A stretch of 62,213 bases of DNA. Source: Dongibacter bovis. GTDB lineage: Bacteria > Bacillota > Negativicutes > Selenomonadales > Selenomonadaceae. The notes under the pieces were generated by a model that worked only from the letters and a program-made list of their open reading frames with translations, was not told the DNA's origin and ran no database searches. Below, piece after piece: positions 53,607 to 62,213 of this stretch (position 1 is the stretch's first letter; the number at the start of each line of letters is the position of its first letter). A program made the translations under genes and the position numbers. The stretch is from NCBI GenBank assembly GCA_902763085.1, contig CACWQW010000005.1:1-62213 (forward strand). The letters run 5' to 3'.

Positions 53607-53861
53607 TCAGCCGAGCGCACTGTGCTCAGCGACGGCGCGCGCGTCGAGGAGCGCCTGCTGGTAGCCCGCCTCGTAGCCCTCTGCCGCGCGGCTCTCCGCG
53701 TAGTCGCGCATGAGCGCCATCATGTCGTGGAGCGGCTCCTCCGTCCAGTCGCTCAGCGCGAAGAGCTCGCCGAGCTTGTTGATGCACGCGAGCTCCTTGC
53801 CCTGCGTCTCCTTGGAGACTTCTCGCACCGCGTCCGCTGTCATTTGGTCCATCCCATTCAT
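53607..53861 (-). CDS. Small hypothetical protein
   Basis: An 84-residue acidic, helical protein. The ATG at 53861 is chosen because GGAG lies nine bases upstream; an ATG six bases before would leave no space, and one nine bases after is possible. It contains WTEEPLHDMMALMRDYAESR and ends EHSALG. I recognise no family. It starts the three-gene operon with the HAD and ubiX genes. Confidence 0.55.
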   Translation of the reverse strand: MNGMDQMTADAVREVSKETQGKELACINKLGELFALSDWTEEPLHDMMALMRDYAESRAAEGYEAGYQQALLDARAVAEHSALG

Positions 53862-53875
53862 CCTTTCCATCTCCT

Positions 53876-53922
53876 GCCGCCGGGGTGCCCGGCGGCGTTC
53901 CCGCTTTAATGGTACGAGTATA
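53876..53922 (-). promoter_or_regulatory. Extended -10 promoter and RBS-adjacent hairpin
   Basis: TGCTATACT (extended -10, TATACT at 53917-53922) is followed on the minus strand by a 9-bp GC stem with a 3-nt loop (arms 53888-53896 and 53876-53884), which ends directly before AGGAG. The hairpin could hide the ribosome site of the 84-residue gene. Confidence 0.45.
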
Positions 53923-54086
53923 GCACAGGAATTTCTTGAAAAACAGTCTTGAAATCGAAAAAGAGGATGCTCAATGAATCGCAGCCGCCGCTTCCTCAGA
54001 AAAAAGATTTTCCCCTGCCATCGCGTCCGGACACGGGGAAAATATGGTACACTGGAGACGTCAAACGAAGCATCAGGGAGGAACGT

Positions 54087-55505
54087 ATGCGCATCAGGAA
54101 GCATCATGTCATCGGCACGCTCGCCGCGATCGCGCTCGCGGTGCTGCTCGCGCTCGAGGCGCTCAGCATCGGCGCGGCGGCGATCTTCAACCGGGTCGCG
54201 GCGCAGCAGGGGATGCTCCGGGGCTCCGTGCACGTCGAGAAGCTCTTCGCGCACATCAACGGGCACGTGCGCTTCGAGGGGCTCGTCTGGGAGGACGAAG
54301 CGGGCAATCCCGTGCTCGTCGTGCCGGAGGGCAGCTTCTACGTAAAGCCGCTCGACGTGCTCACCGGGCGGCTCTCCTCGCGCTCGCTCACGCGCGTCGA
54401 ACTCACGGATGCGGCGATCTCGCTGCACATCCGCCGGGACGCACAGGAGCGGCCAGAGATCGACTTCGTCACGCCGTCGGAGGATTTCTTCGCGCTCATG
54501 GAGCGGGAGCCACCGCGAAAGAAAAGGAAAGGGCCGCCGCTCTCGCCAGAGGAGCGCGCGGCGAAGGCGGCGCAGGCACGCGCCGCGCGCGAGCAGCAGC
54601 TCGCCAATAGTATCGCCAATTTCAACCGCGAGGGGCGGCGGCTCGACCTCGATCTCGTGCTGAAGCACTGCAAGGTCGAGGTGCTCTACGAAAAGCGCCA
54701 CTACCTGCTCGGCGGCGCGCAGCTCACAGCCTCCCTCCACACAGAGGGCGTGACGCGGCTCGATTTCTCCTCGGGCGGCTTCGGCGGCACGATGGTCGGG
54801 CGCGGCGTCTCGATGAAGGGCACGATCGATGCGCGGCCGTCGCCCGTGCCGGAGGTCCGCCTCTCGGTGCTCGCGAGCGAGGTCGATCCGTCGTCGCTCG
54901 GCTTCGGCATGGACATCCACGATAAGATGACGCTCACGGCGAACTTCACGGGGCCGATCACGCACCCTGTGGGCTCGGGCACCGTGAGCCTGCCGGTGCT
55001 GAGTCTCCCCGGCCTCGCGTTCACGAATGTCACGGGGCGCGTCACCTACCAGGGGTCGCGGCTCGATTTTACGGATGTGACGGCGAATGTCTACGGCGGC
55101 ACGTTCGCCGCGCGCGGCACGTATGATCTCGACGCGCGCACCTACCACCTCGAGGGGCACGGCGAGGACCTCTCCGCCGCGAAGGCGCTGCCGGGAAAGC
55201 ACTTAAAGTGCCTCGTCGCGCTCGACATCGCCATCGACTCGGCGGGCAGCGCGCGCGAGACCGTGACGAGCGGCAGCTTCGTCTCGGGTCCGGGGCGCTA
55301 CCATCTCATCGTGTTCGACCGGCTCTCGGGGCGGTTCACCGACCGCTATCACGACCTCCAGTTCTACGATGCGGACATCGAGATGGCGGGCGGACACATC
55401 AAGACGGAGACGTTCCGCATCAAGGACAGGAAGCTCACGCTCGCGCCCGTCGAAGTCTACGACGCGGAGGGACGCCTGCTCATGACGTACGCGCAGGGCG
55501 ATTAG
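54087..55505 (+). CDS. AsmA/TamB-like envelope protein
   Basis: A 472-residue protein from the ATG at 54087, with GGGAGG five bases upstream. A single N-terminal membrane anchor (IGTLAAIALAVLLALEALSI) is followed by repeated short beta segments such as VTANVYGGTFAARGTYDL. This is the hallmark of AsmA-like proteins that bridge inner and outer membranes and help move lipids. A charged insert of about 45 residues (RKKRKG and on) interrupts the beta region. Its presence supports a diderm envelope. It is shorter than classical TamB. It is monocistronic, with a strong hairpin after the stop. Confidence 0.75.
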   Translation: MRIRKHHVIGTLAAIALAVLLALEALSIGAAAIFNRVAAQQGMLRGSVHVEKLFAHINGHVRFEGLVWEDEAGNPVLVVPEGSFYVKPLDVLTGRLSSRSLTRVELTDAAISLHIRRDAQERPEIDFVTPSEDFFALMEREPPRKKRKGPPLSPEERAAKAAQARAAREQQLANSIANFNREGRRLDLDLVLKHCKVEVLYEKRHYLLGGAQLTASLHTEGVTRLDFSSGGFGGTMVGRGVSMKGTIDARPSPVPEVRLSVLASEVDPSSLGFGMDIHDKMTLTANFTGPITHPVGSGTVSLPVLSLPGLAFTNVTGRVTYQGSRLDFTDVTANVYGGTFAARGTYDLDARTYHLEGHGEDLSAAKALPGKHLKCLVALDIAIDSAGSARETVTSGSFVSGPGRYHLIVFDRLSGRFTDRYHDLQFYDADIEMAGGHIKTETFRIKDRKLTLAPVEVYDAEGRLLMTYAQGD

Positions 55506-55515
55506 CCAGGGGCGC

Positions 55516-55572
55516 ACGCAAAGAGCCGGGAGGCAGCTGTCACAAAGGGTGCTGCCTCCCGGCTCTTTGCGT
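55516..55572 (+). terminator. Terminator of the AsmA-like gene
   Basis: Arms 55516-55537 and 55551-55572 are 22-nt perfect complements. The following CTTCTTCC is only moderately T-rich. Confidence 0.75.
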
Positions 55573-55592
55573 CTTCTTCCAGCGCGCCCGCG

Positions 55593-57635
55593 TCAATCGT
55601 CGTCCTTTTCCTCCACGAGGACGGTGTAGTAGACCTCGCCGTAGTAGGCGCTCTCGCGCTCCCGCGTGAAGCAGCGGACGAACTTGATCTCGCCATCCTT
55701 CGTGCGGATGCGGTGGCGGATGTGCGCCTGCCGTGCATCGCCTTTCGCCGTCTGGGCGCGGACCGCGGCGCCCGTCTCCTGCCGGTCGCCGAGATAGACG
55801 ATGTGCGTGGCATCGCCCTGCGTATAAGTGAGGAAGTCATCGAAATCCCGGCAGCCGAGCAGGCGGAACATCTCATCGTTGGCGTAGAGGATCTTTTGGT
55901 CCTCTGCCCGTGCGACGAGGATGGCGCCGGGGAGATTCTGGCTGATGTCACGCAGGCTGAACGAGAGCTTGGCGCGGCTGACCTGCTCCGGCTCGCCCGT
56001 GTAGCGGCTGAAGCCGTTCTTCCCCTTGAGCTTCGTCGCGTAGAGCGCGGCGTCGGCGCAGCGCGTGAGCTCGCGCAGGCTCTCCGCCTGGTCGGGGTAG
56101 GATGCGTAGCCGATCGAAAGCGTGAAGGACTGCTCGCGACCATTGAAGGTATAGTGCTGGGGCCGCTGCGTGAGCTCCGTGAGCTTCTGCTCCGCCTGCT
56201 CTGCCGTCGTGTCCGGCAGCAGCACCGTGAACTCGTCGCCGCCGTTGCGCGCGACGAGCGCGTCCTTGCTGAAGAAGTCGTGCAGGCGCCGAGCGAGCGC
56301 GCGCAGCGCCTCATCGCCCGCCGCGTGACCGAGCAGGTCGTTGATGAACTTGAAGTCGTCGAGGTCGAGGCTGATGAGCACGGCGGGGGCGCCCGCCGCC
56401 TTCACATGCCACGCCTCGAGCGCCCGGTCGAGGCCGAGGCGGTTGAGGATGCCCGTGAGCCCGTCGTGGAACGTGAGGCGGTGGAGGCGCGCGAGCGTTT
56501 CCTTGAGCGAGCGGACCGTCTTCTGCAGCGCGCGCGCAAGCCCGCCGACCTCGTCCTGGCTCTCGACTTCGATCTTGACGTCGAGGTTGCCGCGCGCGAT
56601 CTCGTGCGCGGCGATGTCGAGCGACTGGAGGTGACGCGTGATGCGCTTCGTCACGAGAAGCGTGACGGCGGCGGAGAGCGCGAGGCAGAGCAGGAGGATC
56701 AGGAGGAATTTCTGCACGGCGGCATGCGCCTCCCGCTGCACCTCGTGCGTCGGCGCGATGACGCGCATCCCCATGCCGTTCCGGAGCGGGCAGGCCGCGA
56801 TGTCATACGTCACGCCGTCCATCTGGTAGCGCATGAGTGCGTCGCTCTCCGGCACAGCGCCGTGGCTCGTGTCCCGCTCGATGAGGCGCGCGCCCGCGTG
56901 GTCATCGCCGACGCCCTCGGGCGCATCGATGTGATAGTGGATCTTCCCCGAGGCGTCCGCGAGGAACGCCGTGCCAGTCTCGTAGACCTGCCGCTGGTCG
57001 AGGGAGCGCAGGATCGCCGCGAAGTCGAGGTCAGCACCGACGATGCCGATGAGGGCGCCGCCCCGGTAGACCGGCACGACGTAGGAGAGGACCACCATGC
57101 CCTGCGCGACGGAGTAGTGCGGGTCACTCCAATGCCCGGCGGTGACCGCGGCGCCGCTCCATCGCTGCTCCGCCTGCGCCTCCTCCGGCAGGAACTCCGC
57201 CGCCTGATACCACTGCCGCCGCCGGAACGCGGAGTGCTCGTCCTCACGCACGTACCAGACGCCGTCAGCGTCACCGCCCGTGAGCTCCGGCGCGTAGTAC
57301 GTGTAGTACGCGCGCGCCTCCGGCAGCGAGAGCAGCGTCTCGCGCATGACGCTGTCGATCTGTGCGGAGAGCACCGCCCGCTGCGCCTTGTCCGCCGCCT
57401 CGATGAAATCGTTGTGCAGGCCCGTCGCGGCGAACGAGACGACGTTTTCCGTCTGCATGAGCTTCATATCGAGATCGCTCCGATAGAGCTCCGCCGTGCG
57501 GTTCATATTATCGATTTCCTCGCGATTCGTCGAGCGCGTGAGCGCCGTGAGGCTCACGGCGCCGATCGCGATGCCGAGCACGCAGAGCGAGCCGAGGCAC
57601 AGCGCGAGGAATTTGCTTTTCAGTGAATGAAACAT
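55593..57635 (-). CDS. Diguanylate cyclase with Cache sensor, HAMP and C-terminal PAS
   Basis: A 680-residue membrane sensor. The ATG at 57635 is required because the first membrane segment starts almost at once (KSKFLALCLGSLCVLGIAIG). A periplasmic dCache domain (about 40-300) binds a small ligand. The second membrane segment (FLLILLLCLALSAAVTLLVT), a HAMP helix pair and a GGDEF domain follow, with DLDDFKFINDLLGH and the intact NGGDEFTVLL. A PAS-like domain closes the protein (LYANDEMFRLLG). PAS after GGDEF is unusual, and no EAL domain follows. It should make c-di-GMP in response to an external signal. Its start codon abuts the large hairpin at 57636-57701. Confidence 0.9.
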   Translation of the reverse strand: MFHSLKSKFLALCLGSLCVLGIAIGAVSLTALTRSTNREEIDNMNRTAELYRSDLDMKLMQTENVVSFAATGLHNDFIEAADKAQRAVLSAQIDSVMRETLLSLPEARAYYTYYAPELTGGDADGVWYVREDEHSAFRRRQWYQAAEFLPEEAQAEQRWSGAAVTAGHWSDPHYSVAQGMVVLSYVVPVYRGGALIGIVGADLDFAAILRSLDQRQVYETGTAFLADASGKIHYHIDAPEGVGDDHAGARLIERDTSHGAVPESDALMRYQMDGVTYDIAACPLRNGMGMRVIAPTHEVQREAHAAVQKFLLILLLCLALSAAVTLLVTKRITRHLQSLDIAAHEIARGNLDVKIEVESQDEVGGLARALQKTVRSLKETLARLHRLTFHDGLTGILNRLGLDRALEAWHVKAAGAPAVLISLDLDDFKFINDLLGHAAGDEALRALARRLHDFFSKDALVARNGGDEFTVLLPDTTAEQAEQKLTELTQRPQHYTFNGREQSFTLSIGYASYPDQAESLRELTRCADAALYATKLKGKNGFSRYTGEPEQVSRAKLSFSLRDISQNLPGAILVARAEDQKILYANDEMFRLLGCRDFDDFLTYTQGDATHIVYLGDRQETGAAVRAQTAKGDARQAHIRHRIRTKDGEIKFVRCFTRERESAYYGEVYYTVLVEEKDDD

Positions 57636-57701
57636 AAAACGCCCCGTCTTTCGCACAAAAGATCCGTGTAAGGGAAGCTTTCGCGAACGACGGGGCGTTT
57701 T
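57636..57701 (-). promoter_or_regulatory. Large hairpin directly before the cyclase start codon
   Basis: On the minus strand, 57689-57701 and 57636-57648 are perfect 13-nt complements (AAAACGCCCCGTC with GACGGGGCGTTTT), extended inward by a further five pairs. The last arm contains the only ribosome-site-like GGGG and is followed directly by ATG. GC stem then TTTT also looks like an intrinsic terminator, so it may end the upstream 124-residue gene, attenuate the cyclase, or both. Confidence 0.75.
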
Positions 57702-57805
57702 CCTGCCGAAAAATCCATTTTCCGAAAAATGATGTACCTCCGTTGGTCTCACCGCTCAGCACAAGACACCGGCGCGCACTGATCCCGCCGCGCGCGCCGG
57801 CTCGG

Positions 57806-58180
57806 TCAGGGCCGCTGCAGCTGGTTGAGCAGCAGCGCCGCGCCGGAGAGGCCGGCCGTGCTCGATGCCGCGCCGCTTGTCTCCGTGCGCACGCTGAGAA
57901 CGGATGGTGTCTGCTCCGGGCTCGCGCTCCGCGACTTCGTCTCCGAGACGATGCGGCTGCCCTCGTAGACCGTGATGACCACCGAGCCGTCTGAGAGCAC
58001 GCGCGTAACCGTCGTGCGCTCGCTGCCGTCATCGCTGCCCGCGCCCGCGGCGCCGCCCGTGCGCATACTCTTTAGGAACGCGGAGAAATTGTCCTCGTCC
58101 GTGCTGCTGCCCGCCTGCCGCGCGGCGCTCACCGCCCAGACCGTCTTGCTCTGCTCGCGGATCTCATCTATCGTCGTCAT
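57806..58180 (-). CDS. Small hypothetical protein, low complexity
   Basis: A 124-residue hydrophilic protein from the ATG at 58180 (GGAGGAG upstream). After an N-terminal helix (MTTIDEIREQSKTVWAVSA) it is rich in Ser, Gly, Ala and Thr, with one ordered patch, TRVLSDGSVVITVYEGSRIV. No signal peptide or family is recognised. It lies upstream of the cyclase gene on the same strand, with a terminator-like hairpin between. Its role is unknown. Confidence 0.6.
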   Translation of the reverse strand: MTTIDEIREQSKTVWAVSAARQAGSSTDEDNFSAFLKSMRTGGAAGAGSDDGSERTTVTRVLSDGSVVITVYEGSRIVSETKSRSASPEQTPSVLSVRTETSGAASSTAGLSGAALLLNQLQRP

Positions 58181-58261
58181 AGCTCCTCCTTCCTACATAT
58201 TTCCTTCACTCTCTATATCGGGAAAGGGGGCCTGGTACTTAAGGACTATTTTCGCAGTTTC

Positions 58262-58276
58262 CTGCAAATGTTGCAG
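58262..58276. promoter_or_regulatory. Short perfect dyad upstream of the 124-residue gene
   Basis: CTGCAA-ATG-TTGCAG, a 6-3-6 inverted repeat about 80 bp upstream of the start at 58180. It could be an operator; no clear promoter is seen next to it. Confidence 0.35.
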
Positions 58277-58346
58277 AGACCGCGACACAAGGTGACAAAA
58301 CTTCATGTGAAAGCGTCCATTTTCTGCGCATTGTCTATCGTTTCTA

Positions 58347-58372
58347 CAAAAAAGAGCCGCCTGACGGCGGCC
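58347..58372 (-). terminator. Enolase terminator
   Basis: GCCGCC (58356-58361) with GGCGGC (58366-58371) flanked by further pairs. On the minus strand TTTTTT follows, about 45 bp after the enolase stop. Confidence 0.85.
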
Positions 58373-58412
58373 CTGCAAGCCTTTGGGGATGGTAGCAAGT
58401 TCTCGTGAATCG

Positions 58413-59738
<1,326 letters not shown>

Positions 59739-59852
59739 CTATCGGCTGCCCTGACAGCCTGTTTCGCTCGAAGTGCGAATGGGGTGGGTGGCACCCGCGG
59801 CCGCGTCGATCTCGCGTCCCGCCGATGCTTCCGCGCTTCTCTTTACGCTTCT

Positions 59853-59881
59853 AATATAACATGAATGAGATTCACTATCAA
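59853..59881 (-). promoter_or_regulatory. Enolase promoter with dyad between -35 and -10
   Basis: TTGATA (59876-59881), 17 bp and TATATT (59853-59858) on the minus strand. TGAATGAGATTCA (59862-59874) forms a TGAAT/ATTCA dyad in the spacer, so a repressor could act here. Confidence 0.7.
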
Positions 59882-60012
59882 GACATTTTTTTAAGAAATC
59901 ACATTTGAATTATCTATCTGATATATTCGAAGGCTATAGAGCGCCGCCGCGCCGTGCGCTTCCCTTCCCCGCCCGCGCGTGCTATGATGGAGAAAAACGG
60001 GAGATGATCGCG

Positions 60013-61092
60013 ATGAAACAAATGGGGAAATGCCTCGCCGCGCTGCTCTGCCTCGCGGGCGCGCTGCTCGCCGCGGCGCCAGCGGAGGCGGCGATGGTCA
60101 CGGCGCGCGGGCAGGGCGCCGATGAGCGCAGCGCGCTGCACGCCGCCATGCGCGCCGCCGTCGAGCAGGAGGTCGGCGTCTACGTCGACAGCCGCACGCG
60201 CGTCGAGAACTACCGCCTGCTCTCTGACAGCGTCTACACGAAGTCCGAGGGCTTCATCGACCGCTACGAGGTCCTCGCGCACGACGTGCTCGGCGGCGTC
60301 CACACCGTCACGATCCGCGCCGACGTCGCGACGGAGCGGCTGCGCGCGGGCGCGCTCTCCCGCCTCGAGAAGAAGGCGCTCATCGGCGCGAACCTCGAGG
60401 ATCCGCGCATCGGCGTGCTCGCGGTGGACGCCGCGGGAACGCGCTATCCGGCACTCGAGAACGCGCTCGCCGCCGCGCTCGCGCGCGAGGGATTCTCGCG
60501 CGTCATCGACCTCGGGCAGGCGGACGCCGCGCGCCAGGCCGCGCTCGCCGCGGACGATGCGGAGGATGCTGCTGCGCGCACCGCGGCGCGCGCGGACACG
60601 GGCTGCGACTACCTCGCCGTCGTCCACGTCGCCAAGAGTGCGGAGAGCCTCGACGCCGTGCTGCCCGGCCTGCACAAGGTCTACCTCACAGCCGCCGCGC
60701 GCCTCATCAACACCTCAACGGGCGAGATCACCTGGGCGGGCACGGCGGATACCGCCTCCTCCCATTGGTACGCAGGCGCGGAGGGCGAGGCGATCGCCGC
60801 CGCGGCGCAGAAGCTCGCGCGTCCGCTCGCCCGCGCCGCCCTCAAAAAGGCCGCAACGCCTGAGCAGCACGTGCGGCTCACAGCGCCCGTCTCCCTGCTC
60901 GGCGGCACGGCAGATGCGCGCGAGCGCCTCGCCGCGCTCCCCGGCGTCTCCCATGTCTACGTCCGCGGCATCACGGCAGGCCGCCTCACCGCCGACCTCG
61001 ACTACGACGGCACCGCCGCGGATCTCGCTGCCGCGCTCGAGCGGGCTGGCTACACCGTCCGCAGCTTCTCCTCTGAGGCCGTCGTTCTCTGA
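60013..61092 (+). CDS. Secreted FlgT-N-like/LPP20-like protein
   Basis: A 359-residue protein. The ATG at 60013 is chosen (GGGAG nine bases upstream); an ATG at 60004 would overlap that site. A signal peptide ends at AEAAM. The first domain (ARGQGADERSALHAAM to GFIDRYEVL) matches the FlgT N-domain/LPP20 type that is found in flagellar and outer-membrane-linked proteins. A middle domain resembles the CsgG/TolB-like nucleotide fold (RIGVLAVDAAGTRYPALENALAAAL). The role may be in envelope or motility. No flagellar genes are in the window, though the zinc protease resembles flagellinolysin. Confidence 0.65.
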   Translation: MKQMGKCLAALLCLAGALLAAAPAEAAMVTARGQGADERSALHAAMRAAVEQEVGVYVDSRTRVENYRLLSDSVYTKSEGFIDRYEVLAHDVLGGVHTVTIRADVATERLRAGALSRLEKKALIGANLEDPRIGVLAVDAAGTRYPALENALAAALAREGFSRVIDLGQADAARQAALAADDAEDAAARTAARADTGCDYLAVVHVAKSAESLDAVLPGLHKVYLTAAARLINTSTGEITWAGTADTASSHWYAGAEGEAIAAAAQKLARPLARAALKKAATPEQHVRLTAPVSLLGGTADARERLAALPGVSHVYVRGITAGRLTADLDYDGTAADLAAALERAGYTVRSFSSEAVVL

Positions 61093-61117
61093 GCGTCCGC
61101 CGACAGAGCCGCTTTCC

Positions 61118-61141
61118 CCGCCGCTTCGCATGAGGCGGCGG
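61118..61141 (+). terminator. Weak terminator after the FlgT-N-like gene
   Basis: CCGCCGC (61118-61124) pairs with GCGGCGG (61135-61141); CTGCTTTCATAT follows. The T-run is poor. Confidence 0.45.
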
Positions 61142-61206
61142 CTGCTTTCATATAAACCATCCATCCAGGCATCCCGGAATCTTCCGCGCTGCCCCTTTCC
61201 TTTTTC

Positions 61207-61235
61207 TTGACAGATAGCCTGTAAAGTTGTAACAT
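61207..61235 (+). promoter_or_regulatory. Promoter of the BASS transporter gene
   Basis: TTGACA (61207-61212), 17 bp and TAACAT (61230-61235), 37 bp before the ATG. Confidence 0.8.
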
Positions 61236-61272
61236 CGTAGACAATCTCTCAAAGGGAAAGGAAGTTGCATTT

Positions 61273-62213
61273 ATGAAAACACTCGAGAGGCTCAGCGCAT
61301 TCATTTCCAAGTATATGGCGGTCTTCGTCATCCTCGTCGCGGCCATCGCGCTCTATCAGCCCTGGACGTTCCATTGGGCGGCGTCCAAGGTCACGATCCT
61401 CCTCGGCGTCGTGATGTTCGGCATGGGCATGACGCTCCGGCTCGAGGATTTCCGCCTCGTGTTCCAGCGTCCGCGCGACGTATTCGTCGGCGCGCTCGCC
61501 CAGTTCACCATCATGCCGGGTCTCGCCTGGCTGCTCGCGAAGGGCTTCGCGCTGCCGCCCGACCTCGCGGCGGGCGTCATCCTCGTCGGCACCTGCCCCG
61601 GCGGCACGTCGTCGAACGTCATGACGTACCTCTCGCGCGGCGACGTCGCGCTCTCCGTCTCCATGACGATGACGACGACCGTCCTCGCGCCGGTCGTCAC
61701 GCCGCTGCTCACCTGGTGGCTCGCGGGCGCCTGGGTTGACGTCTCCTTCGCGGGCATGATGCTCTCCATCCTGCAGGTCGTGATCCTGCCCATCGTCCTC
61801 GGCATCGTCATCAACCGCTTCTTCGCGGCGACCGTGCAGAGATTCATCAAGCTCCTGCCGCTCGTCTCCGTCGTCGCCATCGTGCTCATCGTCGGCGGCG
61901 TCGTCTCCGTCAGCGCGCAGCGCATCATGGAGACGGGCCTGCTCGTCATGGGCGTCGTCATCCTGCACAACCTCGGCGGCTACGCGCTCGGCTTCACCAT
62001 CGCCAAGGCGCTCCACATGAACATCGCCAAGGTCAAGGCCATCTCCATCGAGGTCGGCATGCAGAACTCCGGCCTCGCGACCTCGCTCGCGCTCACGCAC
62101 TTCGGCGCGGCGGCCGCGATCCCCGGCGCGATCTTCAGCGTCTGGCACAACATCTCCGGCTCCATCGCCGCGAACTACCTCGCCGCGCGCATGACGCGCA
62201 AGGAAGGAGAGCC
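61273..62213 (+). CDS. Bile acid:sodium symporter (BASS) family transporter, partial at the window edge
   Basis: An open reading frame of 313 codons from the ATG at 61273 (GGAAG eight bases upstream) that runs off the right edge. About nine to ten membrane segments are seen. Family blocks are LVGTCPGGTSSNVMTYLSRG, which holds the discontinuous-helix sodium site, and GMQNSGLATSLAL in the second repeat. BASS proteins in bacteria move organic anions such as pantoate or other acids together with sodium; true bile acid transport cannot be assumed. Almost the whole family length is present, so only a short C-terminal tail is missing. Confidence 0.93.
   Translation, partial: MKTLERLSAFISKYMAVFVILVAAIALYQPWTFHWAASKVTILLGVVMFGMGMTLRLEDFRLVFQRPRDVFVGALAQFTIMPGLAWLLAKGFALPPDLAAGVILVGTCPGGTSSNVMTYLSRGDVALSVSMTMTTTVLAPVVTPLLTWWLAGAWVDVSFAGMMLSILQVVILPIVLGIVINRFFAATVQRFIKLLPLVSVVAIVLIVGGVVSVSAQRIMETGLLVMGVVILHNLGGYALGFTIAKALHMNIAKVKAISIEVGMQNSGLATSLALTHFGAAAAIPGAIFSVWHNISGSIAANYLAARMTRKEGE

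Overview
The window comes from a GC-rich, diderm member of the Firmicutes, most likely a Selenomonadaceae-type Negativicute (Selenomonas/Mitsuokella-like; inferred). Strong purine-rich ribosome binding sites (AGGAGG type) and Firmicute-like -35/-10 promoters occur together with outer-membrane traits: an ABC-dependent O-polysaccharide exporter, a type I secretion system and an AsmA-like protein. No tRNA, rRNA, CRISPR array or intact insertion sequence was found.

Left part, about 1-10.2 kb: a broken ABC permease at the edge; an AT-richer two-gene ATPase/TOPRIM pair that looks like an antiphage module; two paralogous small exported peptides, one divergent from a LysR-type regulator with an LTTR-like box between them; a GH32 sucrose-6-phosphate hydrolase; a sucrose-type PTS permease broken by an exact 31-bp tandem duplication; and a flavodoxin/DUF3793 pair behind a Fur-like site.

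Middle, about 10.2-36.2 kb: one long minus-strand surface-polysaccharide locus. It holds GT4 and GT9 glycosyltransferases, two tandem paralogous large membrane proteins, three stand-alone acyltransferase-3 proteins plus a fourth fused to DUF2142, the Wzm/Wzt exporter, a methyltransferase-GT2-GT4 fusion, ManC, a barrel-fold putative glycosidase, a DUF6311 membrane protein with an ILEI-like C-terminal domain, a TPR-like protein, another glycosyltransferase and an SGNH-type protein.

Then, about 36.3-47.2 kb: a type I secretion locus with two peptidase-dead ABC exporters flanking an HlyD adaptor, a secreted flagellinolysin-like zinc protease and a 917-residue repetitive surface protein. The two cargoes share a WGGG...GxGDGxD repeat and a homologous C-terminal end. 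Each cargo gene has an unusual promoter-hairpin-ORF leader. The nearby glycosylation genes could decorate the exported protein, but this is only inference.

Right part, 47.5-62.2 kb: metNIQ (metQ broken) behind a palindromic operator; an Rpn-type nuclease-like gene missing its catalytic segment; a secreted hypothetical; ubiX, a HAD phosphatase and a small protein; an AsmA-like protein; a Cache-HAMP-GGDEF-PAS diguanylate cyclase whose start codon abuts a large hairpin; enolase; a FlgT-N-like secreted protein; and a BASS transporter running off the edge. At least six short deletions or duplications affect otherwise conserved genes. They are either real decay or an assembly problem, and raw reads would tell which.
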